Of a stretch of 18,501 bases of DNA, positions 1-6,325 are shown piece by piece. The position numbers and the translations under genes were made by a program. This DNA comes from Clostridiales bacterium. GTDB taxonomy: Bacteria > Bacillota > Clostridia > Christensenellales > UBA3700. The notes under the pieces are model-generated. The model did no database searches. It was not told where the DNA came from and saw only the letters and a program-made list of their open reading frames with translations. The stretch is taken from contig JAAVHQ010000001.1 of assembly GCA_014799645.1 (NCBI GenBank), forward strand, positions 1 through 18,501, in the 5' to 3' direction. Each line of letters opens with the position of its first letter. Position 1 is the stretch's first letter.

Positions 1-1053
1 ACCAAGTGGAATTTGCGCGACGTGTTTAGACACAAAACGCGCTCTTTAATGACGCTTATCGGTATTGTAGGCTGTATGCTTCTACTTGTCGGCGGACTCG
101 GCATGAAGGATACTATGGACGGTATGCTGACCACGCTCGACACACAGATGATGAACTATGAAACGCGAGTGAACTTTGCCGAAACGGTAACGAACGAGCA
201 GGCAATAGAGTTTGCAAACAAATACGGCGGAGATTACGTTGCGGCTTCAAGCGTTCAGGTAAACGGAGAGCCTATAACGCTTGAAGTGTACGGCGTGTCG
301 CACGATTTTGTGAAGTTTATAGATAAAAACAATAAGACGGTTACGCTCACGGATAACGGCGCATATATCAGTATGCGCGTTGCCGAAAGGGGCTTTGGCG
401 TAGGAGACACGCTTGTATTTTCGCCTTACGGTTCCGACACAACTTACGAGGTAAAAGTAGCGGGAATATTGCGCTCATACACAATAGAAAACATTACTAT
501 GACGGCAGAATGTGCCGACAGTGCAGGTATTCCGTATACTATTTCATCGGCGTTCGTAAACACGTCGGCAAGCAATATCGAAGCAACAGATTACGTTTCG
601 GGAACACAATCGAAAGCTGCCATAATGGACTCGTATAACAGTTTTATGGAAATACTCGATACAATGGTTTGGATATTGATCCTTGCCGCCATTATTCTCG
701 GAATAGTAGTGTTGTACAATCTCGGTGTGATGAGCTATGTTGAACGCTATCGTGAACTTGCCACGTTGAAGGTGGTAGGCTTTAAGAACAAGCATATTGG
801 GCGTATACTTATCAGTCAAAATATTTGGCTGACTATTATCGGAATTATAATCGGCTTGCCTGCGGGAGTAGGGGTTTTGCATTTGCTTCTCGTGTTGCTT
901 GCAAGCGAATACGAACTCAAAATGATTCTCGGCGCGCTAACCTATCTCGTGAGTATTTTATTGACTTTCGGTGTTTCGCTTGTCGTAGGATTGCTTGTCG
1001 CTCGAAAGAACAAGAAAATCAATATGGTTGAAGCATTAAAGGGTGGTGAATAA
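1..1053 (+). CDS. FtsX-type ABC transporter permease, C-terminal part (5' end outside window)
   Basis: The reading frame is open from base 1, so this is the C-terminal 350 codons of a longer protein. The first residues (TKWNLRDVFRHKTRSLMTL, then a hydrophobic segment) match the start of the second half of large MacB/FtsX-type permeases, where a membrane helix precedes an extracytoplasmic loop. That loop covers about residues 30-210. Three membrane helices follow at about 218-240, 265-295 and 305-330, with the cytoplasmic motif YVERYRELATLKVVGFK between the first two, typical of the FtsX domain (PF02687). Such permeases work with a separate LolD/MacB-like ATPase, which would lie upstream of the window. 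Substrate unknown; antimicrobial peptide or lipoprotein export is the usual guess for the family. It ends 92 bp before the DtxR-type gene, which has its own promoter. No reliable start is visible: the TTG at 13 is internal. Confidence 0.88.
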   Translation, partial: TKWNLRDVFRHKTRSLMTLIGIVGCMLLLVGGLGMKDTMDGMLTTLDTQMMNYETRVNFAETVTNEQAIEFANKYGGDYVAASSVQVNGEPITLEVYGVSHDFVKFIDKNNKTVTLTDNGAYISMRVAERGFGVGDTLVFSPYGSDTTYEVKVAGILRSYTIENITMTAECADSAGIPYTISSAFVNTSASNIEATDYVSGTQSKAAIMDSYNSFMEILDTMVWILILAAIILGIVVLYNLGVMSYVERYRELATLKVVGFKNKHIGRILISQNIWLTIIGIIIGLPAGVGVLHLLLVLLASEYELKMILGALTYLVSILLTFGVSLVVGLLVARKNKKINMVEALKGGE

Positions 1054-1082
1054 AAAGTCGAAAAATATATAGTTTTGCCTAC

Positions 1083-1111
1083 TTTACAAACAAGAGTAAA
1101 TATATTATAAT
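1083..1111 (+). promoter_or_regulatory. Sigma-A promoter of the DtxR-type regulator gene
   Basis: TTTACA (1083-1088), 17-bp spacer, TATAAT (1106-1111). The predicted start near 1118 gives a leader of about 28 nt with GGAAGG at 1134-1139, six bases before the ATG at 1146. Confidence 0.75.
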
Positions 1112-1117
1112 AAAAAT

Positions 1118-1133
1118 GTAAACCAACGCTAAC
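1118..1133 (+). promoter_or_regulatory. Degenerate DtxR-type operator at the regulator's transcription start
   Basis: GTAAACCAACGCTAAC: the right arm GCTAAC is perfect and the left arm matches 4 of 6 bases of the GTTAGC consensus drawn from the five good sites downstream. It lies just after the -10 element, so weak autoregulation is plausible (inference). Confidence 0.4.
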
Positions 1134-1145
1134 GGAAGGTATATT

Positions 1146-1508
1146 ATGGTTAAATATCAAGAATCCGAAGAAATGTATCTTGAGACGATACTCTTGTTAA
1201 AACGCAAAAGCTCAAACGTTCATGCGGTCAACGTAGCCGAAGAACTTGGATATTCCAAACCGTCCGTTTCGCGTGGAGTAAATTTGCTCGTGCAAAAGGG
1301 CTATATTGCAATCGGAAGTAGCGGCGAAATAAAATTCACAGCAGAGGGTAAGGAGAGGGCGGAAAACATTTACGAACGCCATACGGTTATAACAAAGCTA
1401 CTTGAAAATATAGGTGCTAGTCGTGAAATTGCGGAAGAAAATGCCTGCCGCATTGAACACGTCATTACGCCCGAACTGTTTGAAGTATTAAAAAAGTCCG
1501 TAAAATAG
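1146..1508 (+). CDS. DtxR/MntR-family iron-dependent transcriptional regulator (short form)
   Basis: 120-residue winged-helix repressor. The N-terminal half carries the DNA-binding domain, with recognition helix around residues 37-50 (YSKPSVSRGVNLL); the C-terminal half is the metal-binding dimerisation domain. The metal ligands can be read directly: Met10 in EEMYLETI, His79 in ERHTV, and Cys101, Glu104 and His105 in ACRIEHV. This Met/Cys/Glu/His set is that of DtxR/IdeR (Met10, Cys102, Glu105, His106) rather than the Asp/Glu set of MntR, so Fe(II) is the likelier co-repressor. It lacks the C-terminal SH3-like domain of DtxR (about 226 residues) and resembles MntR in length. GGAAGG lies six bases before the ATG. 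A TTAG-N6-CTAA palindrome begins one base after the stop codon, and more copies lie before the haem operon, the likely target. Confidence 0.9.
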   Translation: MVKYQESEEMYLETILLLKRKSSNVHAVNVAEELGYSKPSVSRGVNLLVQKGYIAIGSSGEIKFTAEGKERAENIYERHTVITKLLENIGASREIAEENACRIEHVITPELFEVLKKSVK

Positions 1509-1509
1509 T

Positions 1510-1525
1510 GTTAGCAATTACTAAC
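1510..1525. promoter_or_regulatory. DtxR-type operator, site 1
   Basis: GTTAGCAATTACTAAC, a palindrome with TTAG-N6-CTAA geometry, ending 6 bp upstream of the -35 box at 1532. It is the first of the good sites repeated through this region. Confidence 0.65.
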
Positions 1526-1531
1526 TTTTGC

Positions 1532-1560
1532 TTGACATAAAAGTTAACCGAGGTTATAAT
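1532..1560 (+). promoter_or_regulatory. Perfect consensus sigma-A promoter
   Basis: TTGACA (1532-1537), 17-bp spacer, TATAAT (1555-1560): all twelve consensus bases with optimal spacing. The next gene start is 145 bp downstream (1705), but a hairpin with a T-run begins at about the predicted +1. Confidence 0.8.
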
Positions 1561-1565
1561 ATGTT

Positions 1566-1598
1566 GCGGAGTATGAGAAATCGACTCCGTAATTTTTT
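1566..1598 (+). terminator. Terminator-like hairpin directly at the promoter's start site (attenuator or tiny RNA)
   Basis: GCGGAGT (1566-1572) pairs with ACTCCGT (1584-1590), a 7-bp stem with one G-U pair and an 11-nt loop, followed by AA and six T (1593-1598). The stem is modest. It would end a transcript from the consensus promoter after about 35 nt. Confidence 0.5.
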
Positions 1599-1606
1599 GT
1601 TCGTGG

Positions 1607-1622
1607 GTTAGCAATGACTTAC
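1607..1622. promoter_or_regulatory. DtxR-type operator, degenerate site
   Basis: GTTAGCAATGACTTAC: the left arm GTTAGC is perfect and the right arm is imperfect (ACTTAC for GCTAAC). A TTGACA at 1634-1639 follows, without a convincing -10 at normal spacing. Confidence 0.4.
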
Positions 1623-1660
1623 TGACTGAAATATTGACACGATATATTTTTTTTACGGCA

Positions 1661-1680
1661 TGGTTAGTTTTTGCTAACCA
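1661..1680. promoter_or_regulatory. DtxR-type operator, site 2
   Basis: TGGTTAG-N6-CTAACCA, a 20-bp palindrome with perfect 7-bp arms, 24 bp before the start of the second regulator gene. It lies about where RNA polymerase would contact the -10 region if TTGACA at 1634-1639 is used, which suits repression. Confidence 0.7.
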
Positions 1681-1704
1681 TTGAAAGGAGCGCAGGGAAA
1701 GAAT

Positions 1705-2064
1705 ATGACGGCATCGGAACTTAAATATTTAATTGTGGCAAACGAGCTGAATGAAAACGGTAACGGAGCAAAAATGGCAGCGATGGCAGGACGATTGAGC
1801 GTATCGAGAGTGAGTGTATGCAGGGCAGTAGAGCGGTTAATCGAAAGTGGATACCTATGCCAAAACGAGAAGAAGGTGTTGCTTACCGAAAAAGGGATAG
1901 AAGTAATAGCCGATTATCTGATCGTTGTAGATTTTATTGGAAGTAAGTTGCAACAGCATTGTAACAAGTCGAAAGAAACGGCGTTTGACGAAGCGATTGG
2001 CTTAGCTTGCGCGCTCGACGATGAGAGTCGTAAAAGAGTATTGGTATTTGCGAAAAATAAGTAG
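1705..2064 (+). CDS. Winged-helix protein, DtxR-like paralogue lacking metal ligands
   Basis: 119 residues. ATG 1705 is preferred to the in-frame TTG at 1681, which falls beside the operator; SD candidates are AGGG at 1694-1697 (7 bases away) or AAGGAG at 1685-1690. Residues 3-63 form a winged helix with recognition helix VSRVSVCRAVERLIESGYL, like the DtxR-type protein upstream (YSKPSVSRGVNLLVQKGYI). The C-terminal part aligns without gaps to that protein's metal domain, but the ligand positions are replaced: Met10 by Lys7, His79 by Leu72, Cys101 by Ile98, Glu104 by Ala101 and His105 by Cys102. It therefore probably does not sense iron as DtxR does. It could compete for the same operators, form heterodimers, or sense something else (inference). 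The operator at 1661-1680 suggests iron control of the gene itself. Confidence 0.8.
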   Translation: MTASELKYLIVANELNENGNGAKMAAMAGRLSVSRVSVCRAVERLIESGYLCQNEKKVLLTEKGIEVIADYLIVVDFIGSKLQQHCNKSKETAFDEAIGLACALDDESRKRVLVFAKNK

Positions 2065-2075
2065 GTAAATTAGAA

Positions 2076-2186
2076 ATGGAAAAGAAACTAATTCACGTGA
2101 TGATACGCAAATATTGCCACGGCAAGATACAAGAGCAAGGCGGAAAGGATCTTGCGCATAAATTCTTTTTTGAAAAAAATATTTAA
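2076..2186 (+). CDS. Small ORF, possible fragment of a nitrous-oxide-stimulated-promoter-type protein
   Basis: 36 codons starting MEKKLIHVMIRKYCHGKIQE, 11 bp after the stop of the paralogue gene. The opening EKK-x-x-x-x-MI-x-x-YC-x-x-K recalls the N-terminus of the nitrous oxide-stimulated promoter family (PF11756, usually about 80-110 residues with further Cys motifs). That is recalled from family knowledge, not tested. The rest of the domain is missing, so this is either a decayed remnant or a chance resemblance. No clear SD is visible. Confidence 0.3.
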   Translation: MEKKLIHVMIRKYCHGKIQEQGGKDLAHKFFFEKNI

Positions 2187-2203
2187 CAAACAGTAAATAA
2201 CAG

Positions 2204-2232
2204 TTGACTTGATTGCGAGTATTTGCTATACT
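2204..2232 (+). promoter_or_regulatory. Promoter of the haem uptake operon
   Basis: TTGACT (2204-2209), 17-bp spacer, TATACT (2227-2232) with TGC before it (extended -10). Predicted start about 2239, directly before the operator at 2241. The leader to the GTG at 2396 is about 157 nt and contains two hairpins and two further operators. Confidence 0.75.
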
Positions 2233-2240
2233 TGTTCAGG

Positions 2241-2256
2241 ATTAGCAGTTGCTAAC
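2241..2256. promoter_or_regulatory. DtxR-type operator, site 3 (at +1 of haem operon)
   Basis: ATTAGCAGTTGCTAAC, TTAG-N6-CTAA geometry, covering the predicted transcription start, a position that would block initiation. Confidence 0.75.
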
Positions 2257-2260
2257 TTAT

Positions 2261-2284
2261 TTTATCGGCGTAAAAGCCGATAAA
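2261..2284 (+). repeat. Stem-loop A in haem operon leader
   Basis: TTTATCGGC (2261-2269) and GCCGATAAA (2276-2284), perfect 9-bp arms around a 6-nt loop. Followed by an A-run, not a T-run, so not an intrinsic terminator on the plus strand. With the next operator it forms unit A of an imperfect tandem duplication. Confidence 0.7.
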
Positions 2285-2297
2285 AAAAATATGATAT

Positions 2298-2315
2298 AGT
2301 TAGCCAATGCTAACT
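2298..2315. promoter_or_regulatory. DtxR-type operator, site 4
   Basis: AGTTAGCCAATGCTAACT, an 18-bp palindrome, the best match to GTTAGC-N4-GCTAAC in the window. It lies inside the haem operon leader, about 60 bp past +1. Confidence 0.75.
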
Positions 2316-2324
2316 AGTGTAGAG

Positions 2325-2345
2325 TATCGGTATAATCTACCGATA
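2325..2345 (+). repeat. Stem-loop B in haem operon leader
   Basis: TATCGGTA (2325-2332) and TACCGATA (2338-2345), perfect 8-bp arms with a 5-nt loop, then an A-run as after stem-loop A. It shares the TATCGG/CCGATA arms with stem-loop A and is likewise followed by an operator, so the hairpin-plus-operator unit occurs twice. Confidence 0.7.
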
Positions 2346-2358
2346 AAAAAATATATAA

Positions 2359-2378
2359 TTGTTAGTTTGTGCTAACAA
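2359..2378. promoter_or_regulatory. DtxR-type operator, site 5
   Basis: TTGTTAG-N6-CTAACAA, a 20-bp palindrome with perfect 7-bp arms, six bases before the ribosome site (2384-2389) of the haem-binding protein gene. A TATAAT at 2354-2359 abuts it but has no matching -35. Confidence 0.75.
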
Positions 2379-2395
2379 AGAGCAAGGAGATTACT

Positions 2396-3277
2396 GTGAA
2401 GAAAATAGTATGCGTGATATGTTCAATAGCATTATTGATTTCGCTAATATCATTTGGCGGCTGCGTTTTGTTTAATAAAGATAATGACGAGCCGTATGGA
2501 GTCGTGACTTGCTCGGTTGCTATTTGCGAAATACTAGACGCTCTTGGTTGCGATGAGGTAGTGGGAGTACCTGCGACGGGTGATACGCTTCCTGAAAGAT
2601 ATACGGGGATTAGAACTATCGGCGCGCCAATGGAGCCACAGATGGAAATAATTAAGCAAATTAATCCTGAAATCGTGCTTGTGCCTAAAACTTTGCAAGC
2701 AAGTCTTGACGAGCAATTTACCGCAGCAAATATAAACGTAAAATACATCGACTTATCCGATATAAGCGAGATGTACAGTGATATTGTAAAGATAGGCGAA
2801 TTGATTGGTAAAGAAAGCGAGGCGCAAGTGTTATATGATAGCTATACTCAATATATAGATTCATATCCAAAGTTGGACACGGAAATTTCCGTTATGACTA
2901 TTATGGCGTTCTCGTCATTATTCACAATTGCAACTGAAGATTCTTACGTCGGCAATCTTGTCAAGCTTGCAGGAGGCAAAAACGTCTATGGGGCGGGATA
3001 CGTTTCGGACGGAACAGGAGTCATAACTAACTATAGTTTGGAAGATATGGCGCAAAAGAATCCTAACGTTATAATCGTATTCGCTCATTTTAACGAAGAA
3101 TATGCTTTCAAATATATTAAAGGTCTAACGGAAAATGATACGATATGGAAAAACTTTGACGCCGTGAAGAATGGAAAAGTATATTACGTTTCCACGGCTG
3201 ATGGATTTGGGGTTAGCGCAAATTTAGATTGGACAAAGGCATTTGAAACTTTAAGACCTATATTTTTCGGAGAGTAG
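2396..3277 (+). CDS. isdE-like: IsdE-like haem ABC transporter substrate-binding lipoprotein
   Basis: 293 residues from GTG 2396, chosen because AAGGAG (2384-2389) lies six bases before it and it gives a clean lipoprotein signal: KK, then a hydrophobic stretch, then SFGGC with lipidated Cys23. The mature part is a TroA-like/Peripla_BP_2 protein (PF01497) strongly reminiscent of Staphylococcus IsdE: VAICEILDALG, VVGVPATGDTLPERY and GAPMEPQMEIIK early, then YVGNLVKLAGGKNV and a near-C-terminal FGVSANLD. The two IsdE haem axial ligands (Met78, His229) have counterparts here: Met79 in GAPM and His231 in FAHFNEE. Haem is thus the best supported ligand, with ferric siderophore as the alternative. 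It heads a tight operon with permease, ATPase and a NEAT-like lipoprotein, and its promoter region carries three iron-regulator-type operators. Confidence 0.9.
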   Translation: MKKIVCVICSIALLISLISFGGCVLFNKDNDEPYGVVTCSVAICEILDALGCDEVVGVPATGDTLPERYTGIRTIGAPMEPQMEIIKQINPEIVLVPKTLQASLDEQFTAANINVKYIDLSDISEMYSDIVKIGELIGKESEAQVLYDSYTQYIDSYPKLDTEISVMTIMAFSSLFTIATEDSYVGNLVKLAGGKNVYGAGYVSDGTGVITNYSLEDMAQKNPNVIIVFAHFNEEYAFKYIKGLTENDTIWKNFDAVKNGKVYYVSTADGFGVSANLDWTKAFETLRPIFFGE

Positions 3278-3280
3278 AGT

Positions 3281-4294
3281 ATGCCGAAGAAAGAAATACT
3301 TAAAAAAGCATGGGACAATTGGCTGAAAGTTGTTGTAGCATTTGTAGCAACGGCATTTTTGTTGCTTATAATGATGATTTGCTCTATGCTAGTCGGAGGC
3401 ATTTCAGTATCTCTTGCAGATATTTTCAAAGGAATGTTCGTCGCATACGACCGAGACGTTGCAATTATTGTTGAGTTACGCTTTCCAAGAATATTTGTTT
3501 CGATTTTGGGCGGCGCAGCAATGGCTGTATCGGGAGTTTTGTTGCAAGCGGTTATGCGCAATCCTTTGGCAGATCCAGGCATAATTGGTATTAGTTCTAG
3601 TTCGGCATTTTTTGCAGTTTTGGTTACTGCATTTATGCCGGCGATCGCATTTCTTGCGCCTGTATTCTCGTTTGTAGGTGGTTTCCTTGCGTTTATTATA
3701 GTTTATATTCTTGCCATAAAAGGTGGAATGAGTAATACTCGCTTGATATTGATAGGACTTGCGGTAAGCACGTTTTTTACAGCTTTGACTACCGCATTCG
3801 GACAGCTGACGGGCGGCAATTCCTATGCTCAGTCTATCGTAGACGGAATGATAAAATCAAAGACTTGGAATGACGTGTTGGTTATGGCAATATCCGTTGC
3901 CGTAGGTGCGGTGCTTTGTGTATTCTGCGTTAAGCGTTGCAATATTCTATCACTTTCCGATAGGCTAGTAGGTAGTATTGGAGTCAACGTTGTTCGTTCG
4001 CGTTTTGCCATATCAGCAGTTGCGGTGTTACTGTCGGCGGCAAGTACGGCGATCATAGGCGCGGTAAGTTTTTTGGGTTTGATTGTTCCGCATATAGCGA
4101 GATTGCTCGTTGGCAACGATCATAAAAAACTAATTCCGTATAGCGCAATTCTAGGCGCATTCGTTTTCCTTACTGCGGACACGGTTGGAAGATGGATTGC
4201 TTATCCTTATGAAATAAGTGCAAGTATTTTGATGGCAGTAGTAGGCGGACCTGTGTTTATATTCCTACTTTTAAGGAGTAAAAAGTATGCTTGA
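3281..4294 (+). CDS. isdF-like: FecCD-family haem/iron ABC transporter permease (IsdF-like)
   Basis: 337 residues, usual length for a FecCD/BtuC permease (PF01032), with about nine or ten hydrophobic segments. Family motifs are clear: GGAAMAVSGVLLQAV followed by RNPLADPGIIGISS (residues about 77-108), and GAVSFLGLIVPHIARLLVG with DHKKLIP (about 257-285), the loop that contacts the ATPase. The ATG lies 3 bp after the binding-protein stop with GGAGAG just upstream, so the two are translationally close. It forms the membrane channel, presumably as a homodimer, carrying haem delivered by the lipoprotein upstream. Its 3' end overlaps the ATPase gene by 8 bp. Confidence 0.92.
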   Translation: MPKKEILKKAWDNWLKVVVAFVATAFLLLIMMICSMLVGGISVSLADIFKGMFVAYDRDVAIIVELRFPRIFVSILGGAAMAVSGVLLQAVMRNPLADPGIIGISSSSAFFAVLVTAFMPAIAFLAPVFSFVGGFLAFIIVYILAIKGGMSNTRLILIGLAVSTFFTALTTAFGQLTGGNSYAQSIVDGMIKSKTWNDVLVMAISVAVGAVLCVFCVKRCNILSLSDRLVGSIGVNVVRSRFAISAVAVLLSAASTAIIGAVSFLGLIVPHIARLLVGNDHKKLIPYSAILGAFVFLTADTVGRWIAYPYEISASILMAVVGGPVFIFLLLRSKKYA

Positions 4295-5072
4295 GAGCGC
4301 ATTTGAAATAAAAAATACCGTATTCGGCTACGATAAAAAAGTCGAGATAATACACGGAATAAATGCTAGTATTCCAAAGGGAGAAATTACCGCATTGATA
4401 GGTCCTAACGGTTGCGGTAAGACTACTACGTTCGGTATTCTTTCAAAGACGTTCAAGCCTTGGTCGGGAGACGTGCTCTTCTATGGAAAACAACTTGTAG
4501 AATACGATAGGAAAGAATATGCAAAAAGAGTTTCGGTAGTCCACCAATACAATACAGTTCCTGACGATATGACCGTTAAAAACCTTGTTGCAGTTGGCAG
4601 AACACCTTATCACAACACGTTGTTTTCTCACGAAAGTCAAGATGATAAAAAGATTATTGCAGAGGCTATGGAGTTTACGGGAGTTGCGGAATTCGCAGAT
4701 AGGCAAGTAAAGGAATTGTCCGGCGGTCAAATGCAGCGAGTGTGGCTGTCGCTTGCTTTGGCTCAATCGAGAGAAACGCTATTGTTGGACGAAATAACAA
4801 CCTATCTTGATATTCGCTATCAGTACGAGATATTGAATTTAATAAGGCAATTGAATGAGACGTTTAAGACAACGGTGATAATGGTGTTGCACGATATAAA
4901 CCAAACAATGCAGTTTTCCGACAATACCATAATAATGAAAAACGGAAATATCGTCTGTCAGGGGAGAACGGAAGACGTTATCACTGAGAGTTCGATAAAA
5001 GACACTTACGGTATTGATGCCGAAATCAAAACGGTAGGCGAAAGCAAAATTTGTTTATTTAGTAAAAAATAA
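4287..5072 (+). CDS. FecE-like ABC transporter ATP-binding protein (haem/iron import)
   Basis: 261-residue cytoplasmic ATPase of the importer. Motifs in order: Walker A GPNGCGKT (39-46), Q-loop Gln87, signature LSGGQMQRVW (144-153), Walker B LLLDE (165-169), D-loop LD (174-175), switch His202. One oddity is Ile170 after the catalytic Glu, where nearly all relatives have Pro (DEPT); here it reads DEITTYLD. The catalytic residues are intact, so activity is expected. The ATG overlaps the permease end by 8 bp and AAGGAG at 4272-4277 precedes it, indicating translational coupling. Similar ATPases serve siderophore, haem and cobalamin importers; the IsdE-like partner points to haem. Confidence 0.92.
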   Translation: MLESAFEIKNTVFGYDKKVEIIHGINASIPKGEITALIGPNGCGKTTTFGILSKTFKPWSGDVLFYGKQLVEYDRKEYAKRVSVVHQYNTVPDDMTVKNLVAVGRTPYHNTLFSHESQDDKKIIAEAMEFTGVAEFADRQVKELSGGQMQRVWLSLALAQSRETLLLDEITTYLDIRYQYEILNLIRQLNETFKTTVIMVLHDINQTMQFSDNTIIMKNGNIVCQGRTEDVITESSIKDTYGIDAEIKTVGESKICLFSKK

Positions 5073-5094
5073 AATTTATATAAGGAGTAGCAAA

Positions 5095-6297
5095 ATGAAC
5101 ACATTGGCTAAATCAAAAAAAGCAATGCTTTTAGCTCTTGTTGCAGTGATTTTAATTATTGCAACTACACTTGCACTTACAGCGTGCAACAAAGATAAAG
5201 ACGAAGATACTTCGTCGGTTATAACAAAATACGATGCGACTTTTGACGCTAGCATCGTTATGGGACCTATGGGCTCTCAAAGTTTCAGCAGCATATTCAA
5301 AGATGCTTACGTAACAAAGACCGGAAATAAGTATAGCCTAACGGTGATATTTACGGCAGGAGAACTCAACGTCGGCGGTCAGGCAGGTACGATTTTCGTA
5401 GACGACAATCCTACGACGAGTAAAGAAACCAACGGAATAAAAGACGGTACGATAGGTGTCTATAAGGCTAACGGCGATTTAATTACAGATGGAGTAAAGG
5501 TTACTTACAGCTCTGGCGATAATTACGCAGTTAATCCCGCTCACCAGAACGTATATTACGTTCAATCCGTTACGTTCCCGGTAGACGAGCTTCGCGCTAC
5601 TTATGATTTGACGTTATATATCAATTCTAATATGATGGGACAACAATTTATCAAAGGTGTTTATGATGCAAAACTAACACTTGATTTACAAAAAGGAGAA
5701 GTGGTAAGCGAAATTACCGGTCTCGGTGTAGATACACTAGATGATACAACTTACACCAAGTACGGAGCAACTCTTGACGGTATTATTCCTATGGGTGAAA
5801 CAATGGAAGTAAACTTTACTGAAAATCTTTTAGATGGTGTCTATGTAATAAAGAAAAGCGGTAAGTATGAAATTACACTTATCTTTAAGACGGGTAATAT
5901 ACAATACGGTGGATGGCAAACGCAGACAGGTATCCTTACCACTTCTGATTATCCGGTATACAGAAGTGAAACCGGTACAGCTACGCCGATTTGGGGCTAT
6001 TACGTTGGCGAAACTTTGAAAGACGATTATACATTAACTTACAGCGCAGATTATATTACCGTCAACGAAGTAAGTTATAATAGTGTAAAATCAATGACTT
6101 TCTCGGTTGATAGTCTTGATAGTGAGTTCATATTGTCATTGTGTGTTATTTCATACACTGAAAGCTCGGCAACAGGTCAGCAATTCCCTTATACTTCCAG
6201 TAATGGCACAGTATGTAACGCAACTCTTACTATTGATTTAACCGATGCAGAAACAGTTGACAGCATTGACGATCTTCTTGGTGTAGATACGCTTTAA
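5095..6297 (+). CDS. Lipoprotein with two NEAT-like haem-binding domains
   Basis: 400 residues. The signal peptide has lipobox LTAC (Cys31), then a charged, flexible stretch. Two homologous domains follow at about 46-198 and 223-383, each ending in a conserved linker LGVDTL. Each has the order expected of NEAT domains (PF05031): an early segment before a strand (SFSSIFKDAYV; FTENLLDGVYV), GNKYSLTVIF / SGKYEITLIF, and a C-terminal strand pair such as VQSVTFPVDEL then YDAKLTLDL. In NEAT domains haem iron is bound by a Tyr in the last hairpin; repeat 1 has Tyr190 there (GVYDAKL), but repeat 2 has Cys374 (TVCNATL), so only the first may bind haem in the standard way. No sortase motif is seen; it is held by its lipid anchor and probably hands haem to the IsdE-like protein. 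It lies 22 bp after the ATPase, with AAGGAG. Assignment is by fold pattern and context. Confidence 0.75.
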   Translation: MNTLAKSKKAMLLALVAVILIIATTLALTACNKDKDEDTSSVITKYDATFDASIVMGPMGSQSFSSIFKDAYVTKTGNKYSLTVIFTAGELNVGGQAGTIFVDDNPTTSKETNGIKDGTIGVYKANGDLITDGVKVTYSSGDNYAVNPAHQNVYYVQSVTFPVDELRATYDLTLYINSNMMGQQFIKGVYDAKLTLDLQKGEVVSEITGLGVDTLDDTTYTKYGATLDGIIPMGETMEVNFTENLLDGVYVIKKSGKYEITLIFKTGNIQYGGWQTQTGILTTSDYPVYRSETGTATPIWGYYVGETLKDDYTLTYSADYITVNEVSYNSVKSMTFSVDSLDSEFILSLCVISYTESSATGQQFPYTSSNGTVCNATLTIDLTDAETVDSIDDLLGVDTL

Positions 6298-6325
6298 GAA
6301 GTAGAGGCATAGACTAAATTTAATA

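Noticed and set aside
1681..1704. TTG at 1681 as start of the second regulator
   Set aside because: It directly abuts the operator palindrome and would place the likely ribosome site inside the coding region; ATG 1705 gives a protein colinear with the DtxR-type neighbour.
2369..2395. Upstream start of the haem-binding protein at 2369
   Set aside because: It lies within the operator and reads through the ribosome site; GTG 2396 gives a clean lipoprotein signal peptide.
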